This document shows positions 51,067-59,924 of a stretch of DNA of 64,000 nucleotides, one piece after another. The notes beneath the pieces are model-generated. The model made no database searches, was not told the origin of the DNA, and saw only the letters and a list, made by a program, of their open reading frames with translations. Source of the DNA: Streptomyces dysideae (lineage in GTDB: Bacteria; Actinomycetota; Actinomycetes; Streptomycetales; Streptomycetaceae); assembly GCF_001514305.1 (NCBI RefSeq), contig NZ_KQ949089.1, forward strand, positions 1 to 64,000, in the 5' to 3' direction. The first letter of the stretch is position 1; each line of letters begins with the position of its first letter. The translations under genes were made by a program, and so were the position numbers.

Positions 51067-53601
51067 TTACGGACGGCTGATCGTCGCAGCGGTGCGGCCG
51101 TCGCGCACCGCCGTCGCCCGTGCCAGGTCGTCGGTCAGGTCGGCCACGGGGCGGCGCAGCGCCGTCGGCAGATCCTGCCGCGACAGCAACTCACGGGCGG
51201 CGGCGAGGGTTTCGGCAGTAGCACTGTGACGCGGATACAGCGCCTTGACCAGCAGGTCCAGCAGGAGGTCCCCGTGGTGCGCCAGGCGCGGGGCCTCGGT
51301 GAAGAACCTGTCGACGTATGCGGCGGTCAGTTCGGCCTGTTCCGGCTGCCAGAAGCCGGAGGCCAGGGCCAGCAGGCCGTAGTTCGACAGGCTGTCGGAG
51401 TGGAACAGCGCCTCCCACGCAGCCGCCTTGGCGGCCGAGTCGGGCAGAGCGGAGCGGCACTTCATCGCGGCGTCGTCCGCCTCGGGCCCGGGATCCTCGG
51501 TACGGGCCCGGTCCACCTCCTCCGCGCTGAGCGCGCCCAACACCGTCAGCCGCAGCCGGATCCGCCAGCGGAGGTCGCTGTCGAGTACCAGCCCGGCCGG
51601 CAGCGACGACCCCTGACCGTCCGCGGCAGAGCGCAGCCAGCCCGTGAGTTCGTCCGCATCGTGCGAGAAGTCGATGAGGGCGCGCAGCAAGGTCAGCGCG
51701 GTCTGGTCGCCCGGCTGCGTGCCGCCCAGCCGTTCACGCAGGGCGGCGGCCACTTCGCCCATGGCGGTCGGCCGGTCGGCGGGCGGCAGGAACCGGTCGG
51801 CCACCTCGAACCGCGCCTGCTCCAGCACTTCGGTCAGGATCGACAACTCCGGCTCGTCGGCCAGCATTTCGGCGACCAGGGCGAGGTGGGAGGCCGCCGT
51901 GTAGCTGCCGTCCTGAACGGACAGCAGCAGCTGGCACCACACCATCGCCCGGTTGATCGGTGTCAGTCCGGGCAGCAGCCGGGGGAGTACGGCGAGGGAC
52001 CTGTCGTCGAACCGGATCTTCGCATAGGTCAGGTCCCCGTCGTTGAGCAGTACGAGGGCCGGTTCGGGCAGGTTGGCGAGCTCCGGCAGTTCGGTGCGCG
52101 GGCTGCTGATGTGTGCGCGCTTCAACGTCCGCACGCCGTCGTGGCCGTACAGGCCGATGTCGAGGGTGTGCGAACGCAGGATCGGGTGGCTCTCGGGGGC
52201 GGACTGCTCCACGGCCGCGGAGACGATGCGGCCGCCGTGCGTCACGAACTCCGCCCGGAGGGTGTTCAGGTTCGCCGACTTCAGCCACGCGTCCGACCAG
52301 GCCCCGATGTCCCAGCCGGTGGATGCGTCGAGGACGGAGCCCAGCGCAGCGAGGAAGTCGGTGTAGGAGGCGGTGGAGTGGGCGTGCCGCTCCATGAAGG
52401 TGCGCAGACCCGCGCGGAGTGCGTCGTCGCCGATCGCTGCGGCGAGTTGCCGCAGCGCCGAGTGCCCTTTGAAGTAGGAGATCCGGTCGAGGTCCAATAG
52501 TGCGGACGCCATGTCCTCGGCTTCCAGGCTGACCGGGTGCGTGGAGGGGCGCTGGTCGGCGAGATAGGCCTGGCCTTTGCGACGAGCGGCGAACGTGGTG
52601 GGCGGCCCGGTGAAGCGGGTGACCTCGCTGGTGATGCGGTGGGCCAAGTAGTCGGCGAACGCCTGGCCCAGCCACAGGTCGTCCCACCAGGCGCTGGTCA
52701 CCAGGCCCGCCATCCACATGAGGGAGATGCCGTGGGCGAGCACCACGGCCCGGGTCTCCCGCTCGCTGTCGGTGGCTGCCGAGCTGAACACGTACTGCTC
52801 GCGCAGCAGCACCAGCCCTGGATGGTCCAAGGACAGGACGCTGAACTCCGGGACGAACATCTGGTCGAACTTGGGCGAGGGGTAGGGCACGCCGAAGAGC
52901 CGGGCGCACTCGTCGAGACACTGGCGGGTGACGTCGAACAGCTCATCGACGTCACCCTTGAGCGCGTCGGCGAGCGAGGCCCGGCAGTGCAGACCGAGCC
53001 GGACCGCTCCGTGCCGGGAGTGGAACGACTCGTACGGGCCGGCGGCCAGGGTCGTCAGATAGGTGGCCTGCGGCTCGGTCGGGCCGATGCGCCAGCGACC
53101 GGAGCCCGTCGTGACCGCCTCGCCTGTGGAGAACACCCGCCAGTGGGCCGGCACGGTGACGTCGAAGGTGAACGGCGCCTTCAGGTCCGGCTGGTCGAAA
53201 CAGGCGAAGATCCGCGGGGCCTGGTCCACGTAGGGAAAGCCGTACACGTAGACGTTGTCGTCGGCCGGGTCGACGTAGCGGTGCAGGCCCTCGTTGTTCT
53301 TCGAGTAACTCATGTCCGCCACGACGGTCAGGTCGTTGTCGGGGCCGAGGTCCGTCAGGGGCAGCCGTCCGTCGGCGAGCAGGGCGGTGTCCACCGCACG
53401 GCCGTTCAGCTCCGCGGAGAGCAGGGCCGCCGGTTGGACGTCGAGGAAGGTGCTCTCGCCGGGGCGGTCCGAACGGAAGCGGATGGTGGTGACGGAGCAG
53501 AAGACGTCGTCTCCGCCGGTGAGATCGAGGGCCACCTGGTACGCGTCCACGGTGACCTTCGAGGCGCGGTCGACCGCCTCGACCTTGGTGAGGCTCGGCA
53601 T
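51067..53601 (-). CDS. M1 aminopeptidase homologue with a dismantled zinc site
   Basis: This 844-residue protein has the full M1 layout: N-terminal beta domain, thermolysin-like domain and a C-terminal helical domain from about residue 480. Motifs such as YVDQAPRIFACFDQPDLKAP (residues 124-143), SAWWDDLWL (303-311) and ISYFKGHSALRQL are preserved. However, the HEXXH zinc motif reads HGISL at 290-294, the third ligand in NESFAEY is GQAFADY (Q313), and the GAMEN exopeptidase motif reads VLSLDHPG (255-262). Only one of the usual zinc ligands is left, so peptidase activity is very unlikely. It is divergent from a biosynthetic ATP-grasp gene. ATG 53601 has AGAGG upstream. It may act as a binding, scaffold or immunity protein. 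Confidence 0.82.
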   Translation of the reverse strand: MPSLTKVEAVDRASKVTVDAYQVALDLTGGDDVFCSVTTIRFRSDRPGESTFLDVQPAALLSAELNGRAVDTALLADGRLPLTDLGPDNDLTVVADMSYSKNNEGLHRYVDPADDNVYVYGFPYVDQAPRIFACFDQPDLKAPFTFDVTVPAHWRVFSTGEAVTTGSGRWRIGPTEPQATYLTTLAAGPYESFHSRHGAVRLGLHCRASLADALKGDVDELFDVTRQCLDECARLFGVPYPSPKFDQMFVPEFSVLSLDHPGLVLLREQYVFSSAATDSERETRAVVLAHGISLMWMAGLVTSAWWDDLWLGQAFADYLAHRITSEVTRFTGPPTTFAARRKGQAYLADQRPSTHPVSLEAEDMASALLDLDRISYFKGHSALRQLAAAIGDDALRAGLRTFMERHAHSTASYTDFLAALGSVLDASTGWDIGAWSDAWLKSANLNTLRAEFVTHGGRIVSAAVEQSAPESHPILRSHTLDIGLYGHDGVRTLKRAHISSPRTELPELANLPEPALVLLNDGDLTYAKIRFDDRSLAVLPRLLPGLTPINRAMVWCQLLLSVQDGSYTAASHLALVAEMLADEPELSILTEVLEQARFEVADRFLPPADRPTAMGEVAAALRERLGGTQPGDQTALTLLRALIDFSHDADELTGWLRSAADGQGSSLPAGLVLDSDLRWRIRLRLTVLGALSAEEVDRARTEDPGPEADDAAMKCRSALPDSAAKAAAWEALFHSDSLSNYGLLALASGFWQPEQAELTAAYVDRFFTEAPRLAHHGDLLLDLLVKALYPRHSATAETLAAARELLSRQDLPTALRRPVADLTDDLARATAVRDGRTAATISRP

Positions 53602-53851
53602 AATGACCTCTTTCGCGGCATCGGTGGTGCGGCGGACTGAAGAACCCTCAAAGGGAAAACGGGAGCCCTTCCGGGCGATCGGTGATCTCGTCGCAAGAAG
53701 CGACTTCGAGGTTATAGCACCTCCCCAATTGCGGTGCACTGGCATGGCGGAAACTTTACGGACCGAAAAATCCTTTAATGATTTGGTGGATCTCTGTCAA
53801 CAGGGCAAATCGGGTCCATCTCCACTGTTTTCGATGGGTGCCGCGTTCCTT

Positions 53852-53880
53852 GTTCAAGCGAGGAAAATTCGCAGCTGAAC
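53852..53880. promoter_or_regulatory. candidate StrR/NovG-type operator
   Basis: GTTCAAGCG-N11-CAGCTGAAC matches the spacing (9-11-9) and outer half-sites of the StrR-type consensus GTTCRACTG-N11-CRGTYGAAC, with three mismatches. It lies in the 474-bp divergent region between the M1-like and ATP-grasp genes (53602-54075), and a StrR-type regulator is encoded 1.6 kb away. The rest of that region is AT-richer than its surroundings and holds no gene. Confidence 0.6.
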
Positions 53881-54075
53881 GTCCTTCGCGTGCTCCGCGA
53901 GCCGCCTTGCGATCGGGGCGGTGACCAGCTGTTGTCCCCGAGGGGGGTGGATGTTGCACTGTTTAACGTCCTGGACGCACCGTAAGGCCGGTGGGTATGC
54001 TCGATCGCCGTAAGTGATTTCTGCGGTCATTGATTCGGTCCGCTAATGACGTGGGTGCAGTGAGGTGCTGACCTA

Positions 54076-55329
54076 ATGAATGAAGAAAAAGGCTGGACCA
54101 GTGAAAAGCCCTTAATGATTGTGGTTGCATCAGGAATGCAGCCCTATCGCGAGTATCTTCTCCGCTCCATCGGACCGCAGTTCCGGGTCCATCTTCTGCA
54201 CACCGAAGAGCCCGGGTGGGAGAAGCCCTGGCTCGACGGCTGGACGGTCGTCCCCGACACCTGCGACGGCCCTGCGATGGCCAAGGTCGCCGAAGAGCTG
54301 CATGCCCGCACGCCGGTCAGCGGTGTGCTCTGCTGGGACGAGGTGCGTATCCACGCGACCGCGTACGTCGCGGAGGCGCTGGGACTGCCGGGCGGCGACC
54401 CCTCGGTCCTCTGGCGCCTGCGTGACAAGGGCCAGTGCAGGGCGGCGCTGGCAGCTGCGGGCGTGCCGCAGCCGGCCTCCCTCCCCGTCTCCGACCTCCG
54501 GGGGGCGTTGGACGCCGCCGAGCGGCTGGGCTACCCGGTGATCCTCAAGCCGCGCGGAATGGGCGCGAGCCTTGGAGTGATCAGGGCGGACGATCCGGAC
54601 GCGTTGCGCGACGGCTTCGCCTTCACCAGTTCCATCGAGATACCGCCTTCCGTGGTCTACAACTCCCCGGAGCCGTACCTCGTCGAGGAGTGTGTGACAG
54701 GCGAGGAGATCAGCGTCGACGCGGTGGTGCGCGACGGCGTGGTCAGCCCGGTGTACGTGGCGCGCAAGGTGGTCGGCTACCCGCCGTACGCCGAGGAGGT
54801 CGGACACTTCGTCGACGCGTCCGACCCTCTCCTGGCGGACCCCGAGCTCCGCCGGGTGCTGTCCGACACTCACGCCGCGCTGGGCGTCCAGGACGGCTGG
54901 ACGCACAGCGAGTTCATGCTCACCGCTACCGGGCCGAAGGTGATCGAGGTCAACGGCAGGCTGGGCGGAGACCTGATACCCCGCCTCGGGCAGTTGGCCA
55001 CCGGCGTCGACCCGGGGCTGGCCGCCGCCTCGGTGGCGTGTGGGCGAGAGCCCGAACTGCGGACGAGTCGCGACCAGGTCGCCGGAGTCCGCTTCCTGTA
55101 CGTGGACGAGGACGACACCGCGATCGCCTCCGCCGGCTTCCCGAACCGGCTTCCCGCCGCGGTCGACGAGGCGGTGACGCTCGTGGCCCCCGGAGCCGTC
55201 GTCTCCCCGCCGCCGAAGGGCACGGTCTGGGGCCGGATCGCCTATGTCACCGCCACGGGCGCCTCCAGGGAGAGCTGTCGGGCGGCACTGGACGCCGCGG
55301 AGGCCGCCTTCGCCTACAGCGCACGCTGA
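54076..55329 (+). CDS. ATP-grasp ligase 1 of the cluster
   Basis: This is a 417-residue ATP-grasp enzyme. A pre-ATP-grasp domain (PLMIVVASGMQPYREYLLRS) is followed by the ATP-binding part: VILKPRGMGASLGVI (phosphate loop and lysine), EPYLVEECVTGEEISVDAVV and the metal-binding end FMLTATGPKVIEVNGRLGGD. Such enzymes join a carboxylate to an amine, typically forming dipeptides or amides. With a second ATP-grasp enzyme downstream, it probably links the hydrazine unit or an amino acid to another building block. It heads the plus-strand side of the divergent promoter and is followed by tandem hairpins. Confidence 0.88.
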   Translation: MNEEKGWTSEKPLMIVVASGMQPYREYLLRSIGPQFRVHLLHTEEPGWEKPWLDGWTVVPDTCDGPAMAKVAEELHARTPVSGVLCWDEVRIHATAYVAEALGLPGGDPSVLWRLRDKGQCRAALAAAGVPQPASLPVSDLRGALDAAERLGYPVILKPRGMGASLGVIRADDPDALRDGFAFTSSIEIPPSVVYNSPEPYLVEECVTGEEISVDAVVRDGVVSPVYVARKVVGYPPYAEEVGHFVDASDPLLADPELRRVLSDTHAALGVQDGWTHSEFMLTATGPKVIEVNGRLGGDLIPRLGQLATGVDPGLAAASVACGREPELRTSRDQVAGVRFLYVDEDDTAIASAGFPNRLPAAVDEAVTLVAPGAVVSPPPKGTVWGRIAYVTATGASRESCRAALDAAEAAFAYSAR

Positions 55330-55347
55330 TGGCTCGCAAGGAAACAT

Positions 55348-55379
55348 GCGGCCTTCGGCCGCCGGACTCCGCAGTCCGG
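55348..55379 (+). terminator. tandem hairpins after the first ATP-grasp gene
   Basis: Two adjacent stems occur: GCGGCC-TTC-GGCCGC (55348-55362) and CCGGACT-CCGC-AGTCCGG (55362-55379). They may end or attenuate transcription before the regulator gene at 55442. Confidence 0.5.
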
Positions 55380-55441
55380 CCACAACGCCACGCGCGTAGA
55401 AGACGAGTGAGGACGAAACTCGCCAGGACGGGGAGAACTTG

Positions 55442-56497
55442 ATGGAATCGGCAGCTCGGGTTTTACTGGCCGACTTATTTCCCGGCGCCTCGGTGCGGTT
55501 CAACGCCGAAGACGAAGCGCACATCAGGCGACTCGCGGAAACGGATGACGAACTTCCGCCGATCGTCGTTCATCGACAGACCATGAGGATCGTGGACGGG
55601 CTGCACCGTTACCGCGCGGCGATCATCAGAAAGCAGCAGTCGATTCATGTCCAGTTCTTCGACGGTTCGGAGGAAGACGCCTATATCTATGGCGTGCAGG
55701 TCAACGTCAGGCACGGCCTGCCTCTCACCCTCGCGGAACGGAAGGCGGCGGCCGAACGCGTCATTCGTATGAGACCCGAACTGTCCAATCGCGCACTCGC
55801 GGGAATCACCGGGCTGTCCGCCAAGACGGTGGGTTCCATCCGTCAGCGTTCAGTTGAGGAAGAATCCCAGTTGAACGCTCGCGTGGGGCTGGACGGCCGG
55901 GTGCGGCCCGTGAATATCGAGGAGGGGCGCCGCCTCGCCCTGGAGCTCATCTGTCGGGATCCCCATGCTTCGGTCAGGGAGATCGCGCGTGCCGCCGGGG
56001 TCTCCGTGGGTACGGCCCACAACCTCCGTACACGGCTGAACAGCGCTGAGACCACAGAGGCCGACCGCGCTCGCGACTCGGCGCCGCACTCCGGGACCGT
56101 GCGGCCGGTGGATGTCGGCGCCGAGGAGCCGGCGGCCGACGACGAGACAGCGCCGACCGATGCCGCGGTGACCCCCGTCCTGGCCCACCGGACTCGCCGG
56201 GGCATGGCCCGGCGGGAGGCGTCGCCGGACGTGTCCCCCCGGCTCTTCACCCGTCTGGAGGGCCTCAGGCGCGACCCGTCGCTGCGCATGACGGAACGGG
56301 GCCGGGCCGTACTGATGTGGTTGGGCCGTCGGCTGACGACCTACGGCGAAGGGGCGCGGGAGCTCGACAACCTTCCGCCCCACCTGGTGCCGGTCATCGC
56401 CGACCTGGCGCTGGAGTGCGCGGACGAGTGGCGGCGGCTGGCGGAAGAGTTACACAACCGCACCCGGCAGACATCCCGTGAGGGTTCGAGCGCCTGA
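55442..56497 (+). CDS. ParB-like StrR/NovG-type pathway-specific activator
   Basis: This regulator of about 351 residues has an N-terminal ParB-like nuclease-fold domain (ELPPIVVHRQTMRIVDGLHR, GVQVNVRHGLPLTLAERKAA) and a helix-turn-helix (NRALAGITGLSAKTVGSIRQ). A second helix-turn-helix follows (HASVREIARAAGVSVGTAHN). The C-terminal helical domain ends WRRLAEELHNRTRQ. This is the architecture of StrR, NovG and similar activators found inside antibiotic clusters. ATG 55442 has GGGGAGA at good spacing. A matching operator is proposed at 53852-53880, so it may switch on the ATP-grasp and M1-like genes. Confidence 0.85.
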   Translation: MESAARVLLADLFPGASVRFNAEDEAHIRRLAETDDELPPIVVHRQTMRIVDGLHRYRAAIIRKQQSIHVQFFDGSEEDAYIYGVQVNVRHGLPLTLAERKAAAERVIRMRPELSNRALAGITGLSAKTVGSIRQRSVEEESQLNARVGLDGRVRPVNIEEGRRLALELICRDPHASVREIARAAGVSVGTAHNLRTRLNSAETTEADRARDSAPHSGTVRPVDVGAEEPAADDETAPTDAAVTPVLAHRTRRGMARREASPDVSPRLFTRLEGLRRDPSLRMTERGRAVLMWLGRRLTTYGEGARELDNLPPHLVPVIADLALECADEWRRLAEELHNRTRQTSREGSSA

Positions 56498-56529
56498 TGG
56501 ATCAAGCCTGAGGGATCGAGGAAGACACG

Positions 56530-56955
56530 ATGATCATCGGTCTTGACCACGTCGGTCTGGCGACCGCGGATCCGGCGGGAGCCGGATCGCTGCTCGCCCT
56601 GTTGGGCCTCTCCCTGGAGGACCAGGGCACGGCCGCGGACTACGGCGTGGAGTGTGAGTTCTGGACGCCTGCGAAGGGCGGGCCCACCGTCGAGCTGGTC
56701 TCCCCACGCGACGATGACACAGCCGTCAACGGGCGGCTCGCCCGGAAGGAGCAGGGCCTCTACCACGTGGCCTTCGAGGTGGACCATCTCGAAGGCGAAC
56801 TCGACAGACTGGGCCGCGAAGGGTTCGTGCTGGTCGACCAGGAACCCAGGGCAGGGGCCCGGTCGGGCATGCGCGTGGCCTTCCTGTACGCCCGGCGGCC
56901 CGCCGGGCTCCTGATCGAACTCGTTGAGTACCGGCGACCGGACGTTCCCTCATGA
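56530..56955 (+). CDS. VOC-superfamily (glyoxalase-like) protein
   Basis: This is a 141-residue protein with two beta-alpha-beta-beta-beta modules: IIGLDHVGLATADPAGAGSL at the start and GLYHVAFEVDHLEGELDRLG in the second module, ending LLIELVEYRRP. The histidines and glutamates at H7, E53-like VELVSP, H78 and E133-like positions could bind a metal, as in methylmalonyl-CoA epimerase-like proteins. It may isomerise or add to a pathway intermediate, or bind the product as a resistance protein. Its stop overlaps the next gene start (ATGA). Confidence 0.75.
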   Translation: MIIGLDHVGLATADPAGAGSLLALLGLSLEDQGTAADYGVECEFWTPAKGGPTVELVSPRDDDTAVNGRLARKEQGLYHVAFEVDHLEGELDRLGREGFVLVDQEPRAGARSGMRVAFLYARRPAGLLIELVEYRRPDVPS

Positions 56956-58010
56956 ACGTGGCCATCGTCGGCGGCGGTCTCGCCGGCGCGGCCCTCGCGT
57001 GGCGGCTGTCCCGCCGCGGCGTGCGGGTGACGGTGTTCACGGGTGGGTCCAGCCGGTGGGCGGACGCCACGGGCGCCTCCGGTGGACTGGTCCGCGGGTT
57101 CGAGCCGGATCCGGCGGCGGCCGCGGCGGCCACCGAGAGCCTGGCCGAGTTCCGGCGTGATCCGGTTCTGCGCTCCTGGGCCGGGTACCAGGAGCTGACC
57201 TCCACCTACGTCCTGGCTCCGGACGACGACACGGACAGGACCGAAGCCGCGGTGCGTGTGGTGGACGGCCTCCTGCCCGGTTCGGCCCGCATCCGCCCGG
57301 CCGCCGGTCTGCCCTTCCGGGGACTCCCGGCCGGTGCCCTGGCGGTAGTGGAGCGGCACGCCGGATACATCTCGCCCGCGCGCCTGCGGAGTTCTCTGCT
57401 CACCGACGCGGTCGAGGCGGGATCCGAGCTGTGCCACGTGCCGGTGACCGGCGCCCGTCCCGACCCGGCCGTGGTGCTCGCGGGCGGTGAGGTGCGCCGC
57501 TGCGACGCACTGGTGCTGGCCGTGGGTCCGTGGACGCCCCGACTGCTGGACCAGTGGGGTCTGCCCGGGCAGCGGCTTCGCACCAAGCAGATCCAGTACA
57601 CGCTGGGACGTGCCGCGCCGCCCGGGCTCGGTGCGTTCGTCGACGACACGTCGGGGCTGTACGGGCGCCCGGTGTCCGCCGGACTCTTCCTGCTTGGACT
57701 GCCGTCCGACCGCTGGCAGATCGACCCCGCGGACGTGGCGGCCGACCCGGCGCTGGCACGCCGGGTGACCATCCGTGCCGCGGAGCGGCTGGGCCTTGGC
57801 GCCTGGCCCGGTGCGGGGGCTCGGACGGTGGCGTCCCTGGACTGCTACCCCGCCGGCCGAGGCGGCCTCAGGCTGCGCGGTGCCATGCCCGGATGCCCCG
57901 TCTTCACCTTCACCGGGGGGAGCGGCGGCGCCGCGAAGACCGCGCTCTTCGCGGCCCGCCGGGCCGCGGCAGAACTCGTCGGGCAGAGCGCTGCCCGACG
58001 GGGCGCCTGA
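56952..58010 (+). CDS. DAO-family FAD-dependent oxidoreductase
   Basis: This 352-residue flavoenzyme of the D-amino-acid/glycine-oxidase fold starts NVAIVGGGLAGAALAWRLSR (FAD dinucleotide motif). It contains GYISPARLRSSLLTDAVEAG and ALVLAVGPWTPRLLDQWG and ends VFTFTGGSGGAAKTALFAAR. In known hydrazine pathways a DAO-type enzyme (such as Spb39) cleaves the lysine-derived N-N intermediate to release hydrazinoacetic acid. By context this is the likely role, though direct oxidation of another amine is possible. The start overlaps the VOC gene by four bases. Confidence 0.83.
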   Translation: MNVAIVGGGLAGAALAWRLSRRGVRVTVFTGGSSRWADATGASGGLVRGFEPDPAAAAAATESLAEFRRDPVLRSWAGYQELTSTYVLAPDDDTDRTEAAVRVVDGLLPGSARIRPAAGLPFRGLPAGALAVVERHAGYISPARLRSSLLTDAVEAGSELCHVPVTGARPDPAVVLAGGEVRRCDALVLAVGPWTPRLLDQWGLPGQRLRTKQIQYTLGRAAPPGLGAFVDDTSGLYGRPVSAGLFLLGLPSDRWQIDPADVAADPALARRVTIRAAERLGLGAWPGAGARTVASLDCYPAGRGGLRLRGAMPGCPVFTFTGGSGGAAKTALFAARRAAAELVGQSAARRGA

Positions 58011-58178
58011 GACCTGGTGACGGTGCGGCCGCGTGCGACGGGAAATCCTGCCGTTCACGGAAAGCAGCACATTTGGCAGGCGGAACCTTCTGTTGCCGAA
58101 ATCGAGCGCCGGGTAGCGTGAATTCCGTACTCGCTTCACCGATTCACTGCGGTGCTACCGCGATTGGGGATTGCATTG

Positions 58179-59462
58179 GTGCGAAACGAAGTAGAGGTGC
58201 TTGCCTTGGGGGCGGGCCCGGCAAATCTGGCCCTCGCTGTGGCAATGGAGGAGCTGGCCGCCGAGGAACTCGCCGCCGACACGTTCATCGCTGAGGCCCA
58301 TGAAAACGTCGTCTGGCAGCGCGGAATGCTGCTTCCGTGGACGCAGAGTCAGGTCTCCTTCGTCAAGGACCTGGTGACGCTGCGAAACCCGCGCAGTAAA
58401 TTCTCGTTCATCAATTTCCTGCACTCGGTGGGACGACTGGACGAGTTCGTGAACCTCGGCACCTTCACCCCGTACCGCCAGGAGATATCCAACTATCTCC
58501 AGTGGGTGGCGGACTCGATGAGCCGGGTGCGGATCGGCTATGGCAAGCGTGCGCTGTCCGTCGCCCCCATCTGGAACGCGGACGGGCAGGTCGATGGATG
58601 GCTGACCCGGTTCGCCGACGACACCGAGACACTCTCCCGGCACCTGGTGGTCGGCACAGGCCGCGACCCCCTCGTCCCGGAGCAGTTCGCCGGTCTGCCG
58701 GCCGACCGTGTCATCCACAGCAGCCAGTACGTCGAGCACATCGCCGACGTGGACGCCTCAGCCGTCCGCCGCATCGCGGTGATCGGCGGAGCGCAGAGCG
58801 CCGCCGAGCTGCTGTGGGCGGCTCATCAGGAGTTCCCCTCCGCCGAGACGACGATGGTGATGCGCTCGATCGGGCTGAAGAACTACGAGTCGAGCAAGTT
58901 CACCAACGAGATCTTCTACCCGTCCTTCATCGACGAGTTCCACGCTGCGGCCCCCGAGGCGCGGGATCAGCTGCTGCGGGAGATGCACCTGAGCAACTAC
59001 GGCGGCCTGGCGCCGGGGATGCTCGAAACGCTGTACCGCCAGCGCTACCTCGAGCGGCTCAGCGGCGAGGAACGGCTCCGCGTGATCACCATGACCGACG
59101 TCGTCGGTACCCGCGTCGAGGATGACGAGGTTGTGCTGTCGCTGGTCGATCGCAGGACCGGACGGGCCGATGAGCTGCGCTGCGACCTGGTGCTGCTCGG
59201 CACGGGCTTCCGCGGCACGATGCCCGCTCTGGTGCGGGACCTCGCGGCCGAGTTGGGCATCGCCGAGATCACCGTGGACCGCGGTTACCGCCTGCAGCTT
59301 CCCGCCACCGACGGCGCCTCCTGCTACCTGCAGGGCGTCAACGAGGCCACCCACGGAATCGCGGACTCGCTGCTCAGCGTGCTGGCCAGCCGGTCCGGAG
59401 ACATTGTCAAGGGCCTGCTGACCGGACGACGCACGGTGCCCGCACTCGCCGAGATCGGCTGA
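58179..59462 (+). CDS. lysine/ornithine-type N-hydroxylase (flavin monooxygenase)
   Basis: This enzyme of about 427 residues belongs to the SidA/IucD family, which N-hydroxylates the side-chain amine of lysine or ornithine with FAD, NADPH and oxygen. Evidence: the FAD motif ALGAGPANLALAVAME, the substrate region MLLPWTQSQVSFVKDLVTLR and RSKFSFINFLHSVGRLDEF, the NADPH motif VIGGAQSAAELLWAAHQEFP, and a late LLGTGFRGTMPALV segment. GTG 58179 is preferred (GGGGA nine bases upstream); 58152 is an alternative. The product hydroxylamine is the expected substrate for the cupin/MetRS pair encoded next. Confidence 0.88.
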   Translation: MRNEVEVLALGAGPANLALAVAMEELAAEELAADTFIAEAHENVVWQRGMLLPWTQSQVSFVKDLVTLRNPRSKFSFINFLHSVGRLDEFVNLGTFTPYRQEISNYLQWVADSMSRVRIGYGKRALSVAPIWNADGQVDGWLTRFADDTETLSRHLVVGTGRDPLVPEQFAGLPADRVIHSSQYVEHIADVDASAVRRIAVIGGAQSAAELLWAAHQEFPSAETTMVMRSIGLKNYESSKFTNEIFYPSFIDEFHAAAPEARDQLLREMHLSNYGGLAPGMLETLYRQRYLERLSGEERLRVITMTDVVGTRVEDDEVVLSLVDRRTGRADELRCDLVLLGTGFRGTMPALVRDLAAELGIAEITVDRGYRLQLPATDGASCYLQGVNEATHGIADSLLSVLASRSGDIVKGLLTGRRTVPALAEIG

Positions 59463-59522
59463 CCGCCGGGATCGGCCGACCGCCGGCCGTCACCGCTCCG
59501 AACTTTCGAACGGAGGACCATC

Positions 59523-59924
59523 GTGCCCATGGATATCCGCCCGCTGCGGCGGCACGAGCTCCAGCTCGACAACCAACTGCGCGCGCAGCGTCTGATGCCG
59601 TGGCCGCTTCTCAACGCGCCTTTCGAAGGGTCCTGGTGCGTCGCCGCGCCCGGGGTGTCCTCGGGGGCGCACGGGCACCACGAGTACGAGATCTGGATCG
59701 CGCTGCGTGGAACCGCCGAGATCCTCACGGAGGGACGGCGCGTGCCGTTCACGGCGGGTGACGTCATCCACTTCACCCCACAGACGGTTCATCAGCTGGT
59801 GAACACCTCGGAGGAGGATTTCGAGATGTACGCCATCTGGTGGGACGCCGACCTCGTGGCGGGCTTCGCCGACCGGCACGCCACCGCCCACGCGGCCGTC
59901 GAGGCGGGGAGCGAGGGGACATGA
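59523..59924 (+). CDS. stand-alone cupin of the hydrazine synthetase pair
   Basis: This is a 133-residue single-domain cupin starting at GTG 59523 (GGAGG at 59512). Metal-binding motif 1 is GAHGHHEYEIWIALRGTAEI, and motif 2 is the region GDVIHFTPQTVHQLVN, so the usual three histidines and a glutamate are present. In characterised hydrazine synthetases a cupin domain is fused in front of a MetRS-like domain and catalyses the N-N bond-forming rearrangement. Here it is its own protein whose stop overlaps the MetRS-like gene start (ATGA), keeping the same order. Confidence 0.8.
   Translation: MPMDIRPLRRHELQLDNQLRAQRLMPWPLLNAPFEGSWCVAAPGVSSGAHGHHEYEIWIALRGTAEILTEGRRVPFTAGDVIHFTPQTVHQLVNTSEEDFEMYAIWWDADLVAGFADRHATAHAAVEAGSEGT

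Noticed and set aside
50509..52500. A 663-codon open frame on the plus strand
   Set aside because: It is antisense to the M1-like gene, has Arg/Gln/Val-biased composition and no domain. Long antisense frames are expected in high-GC DNA.
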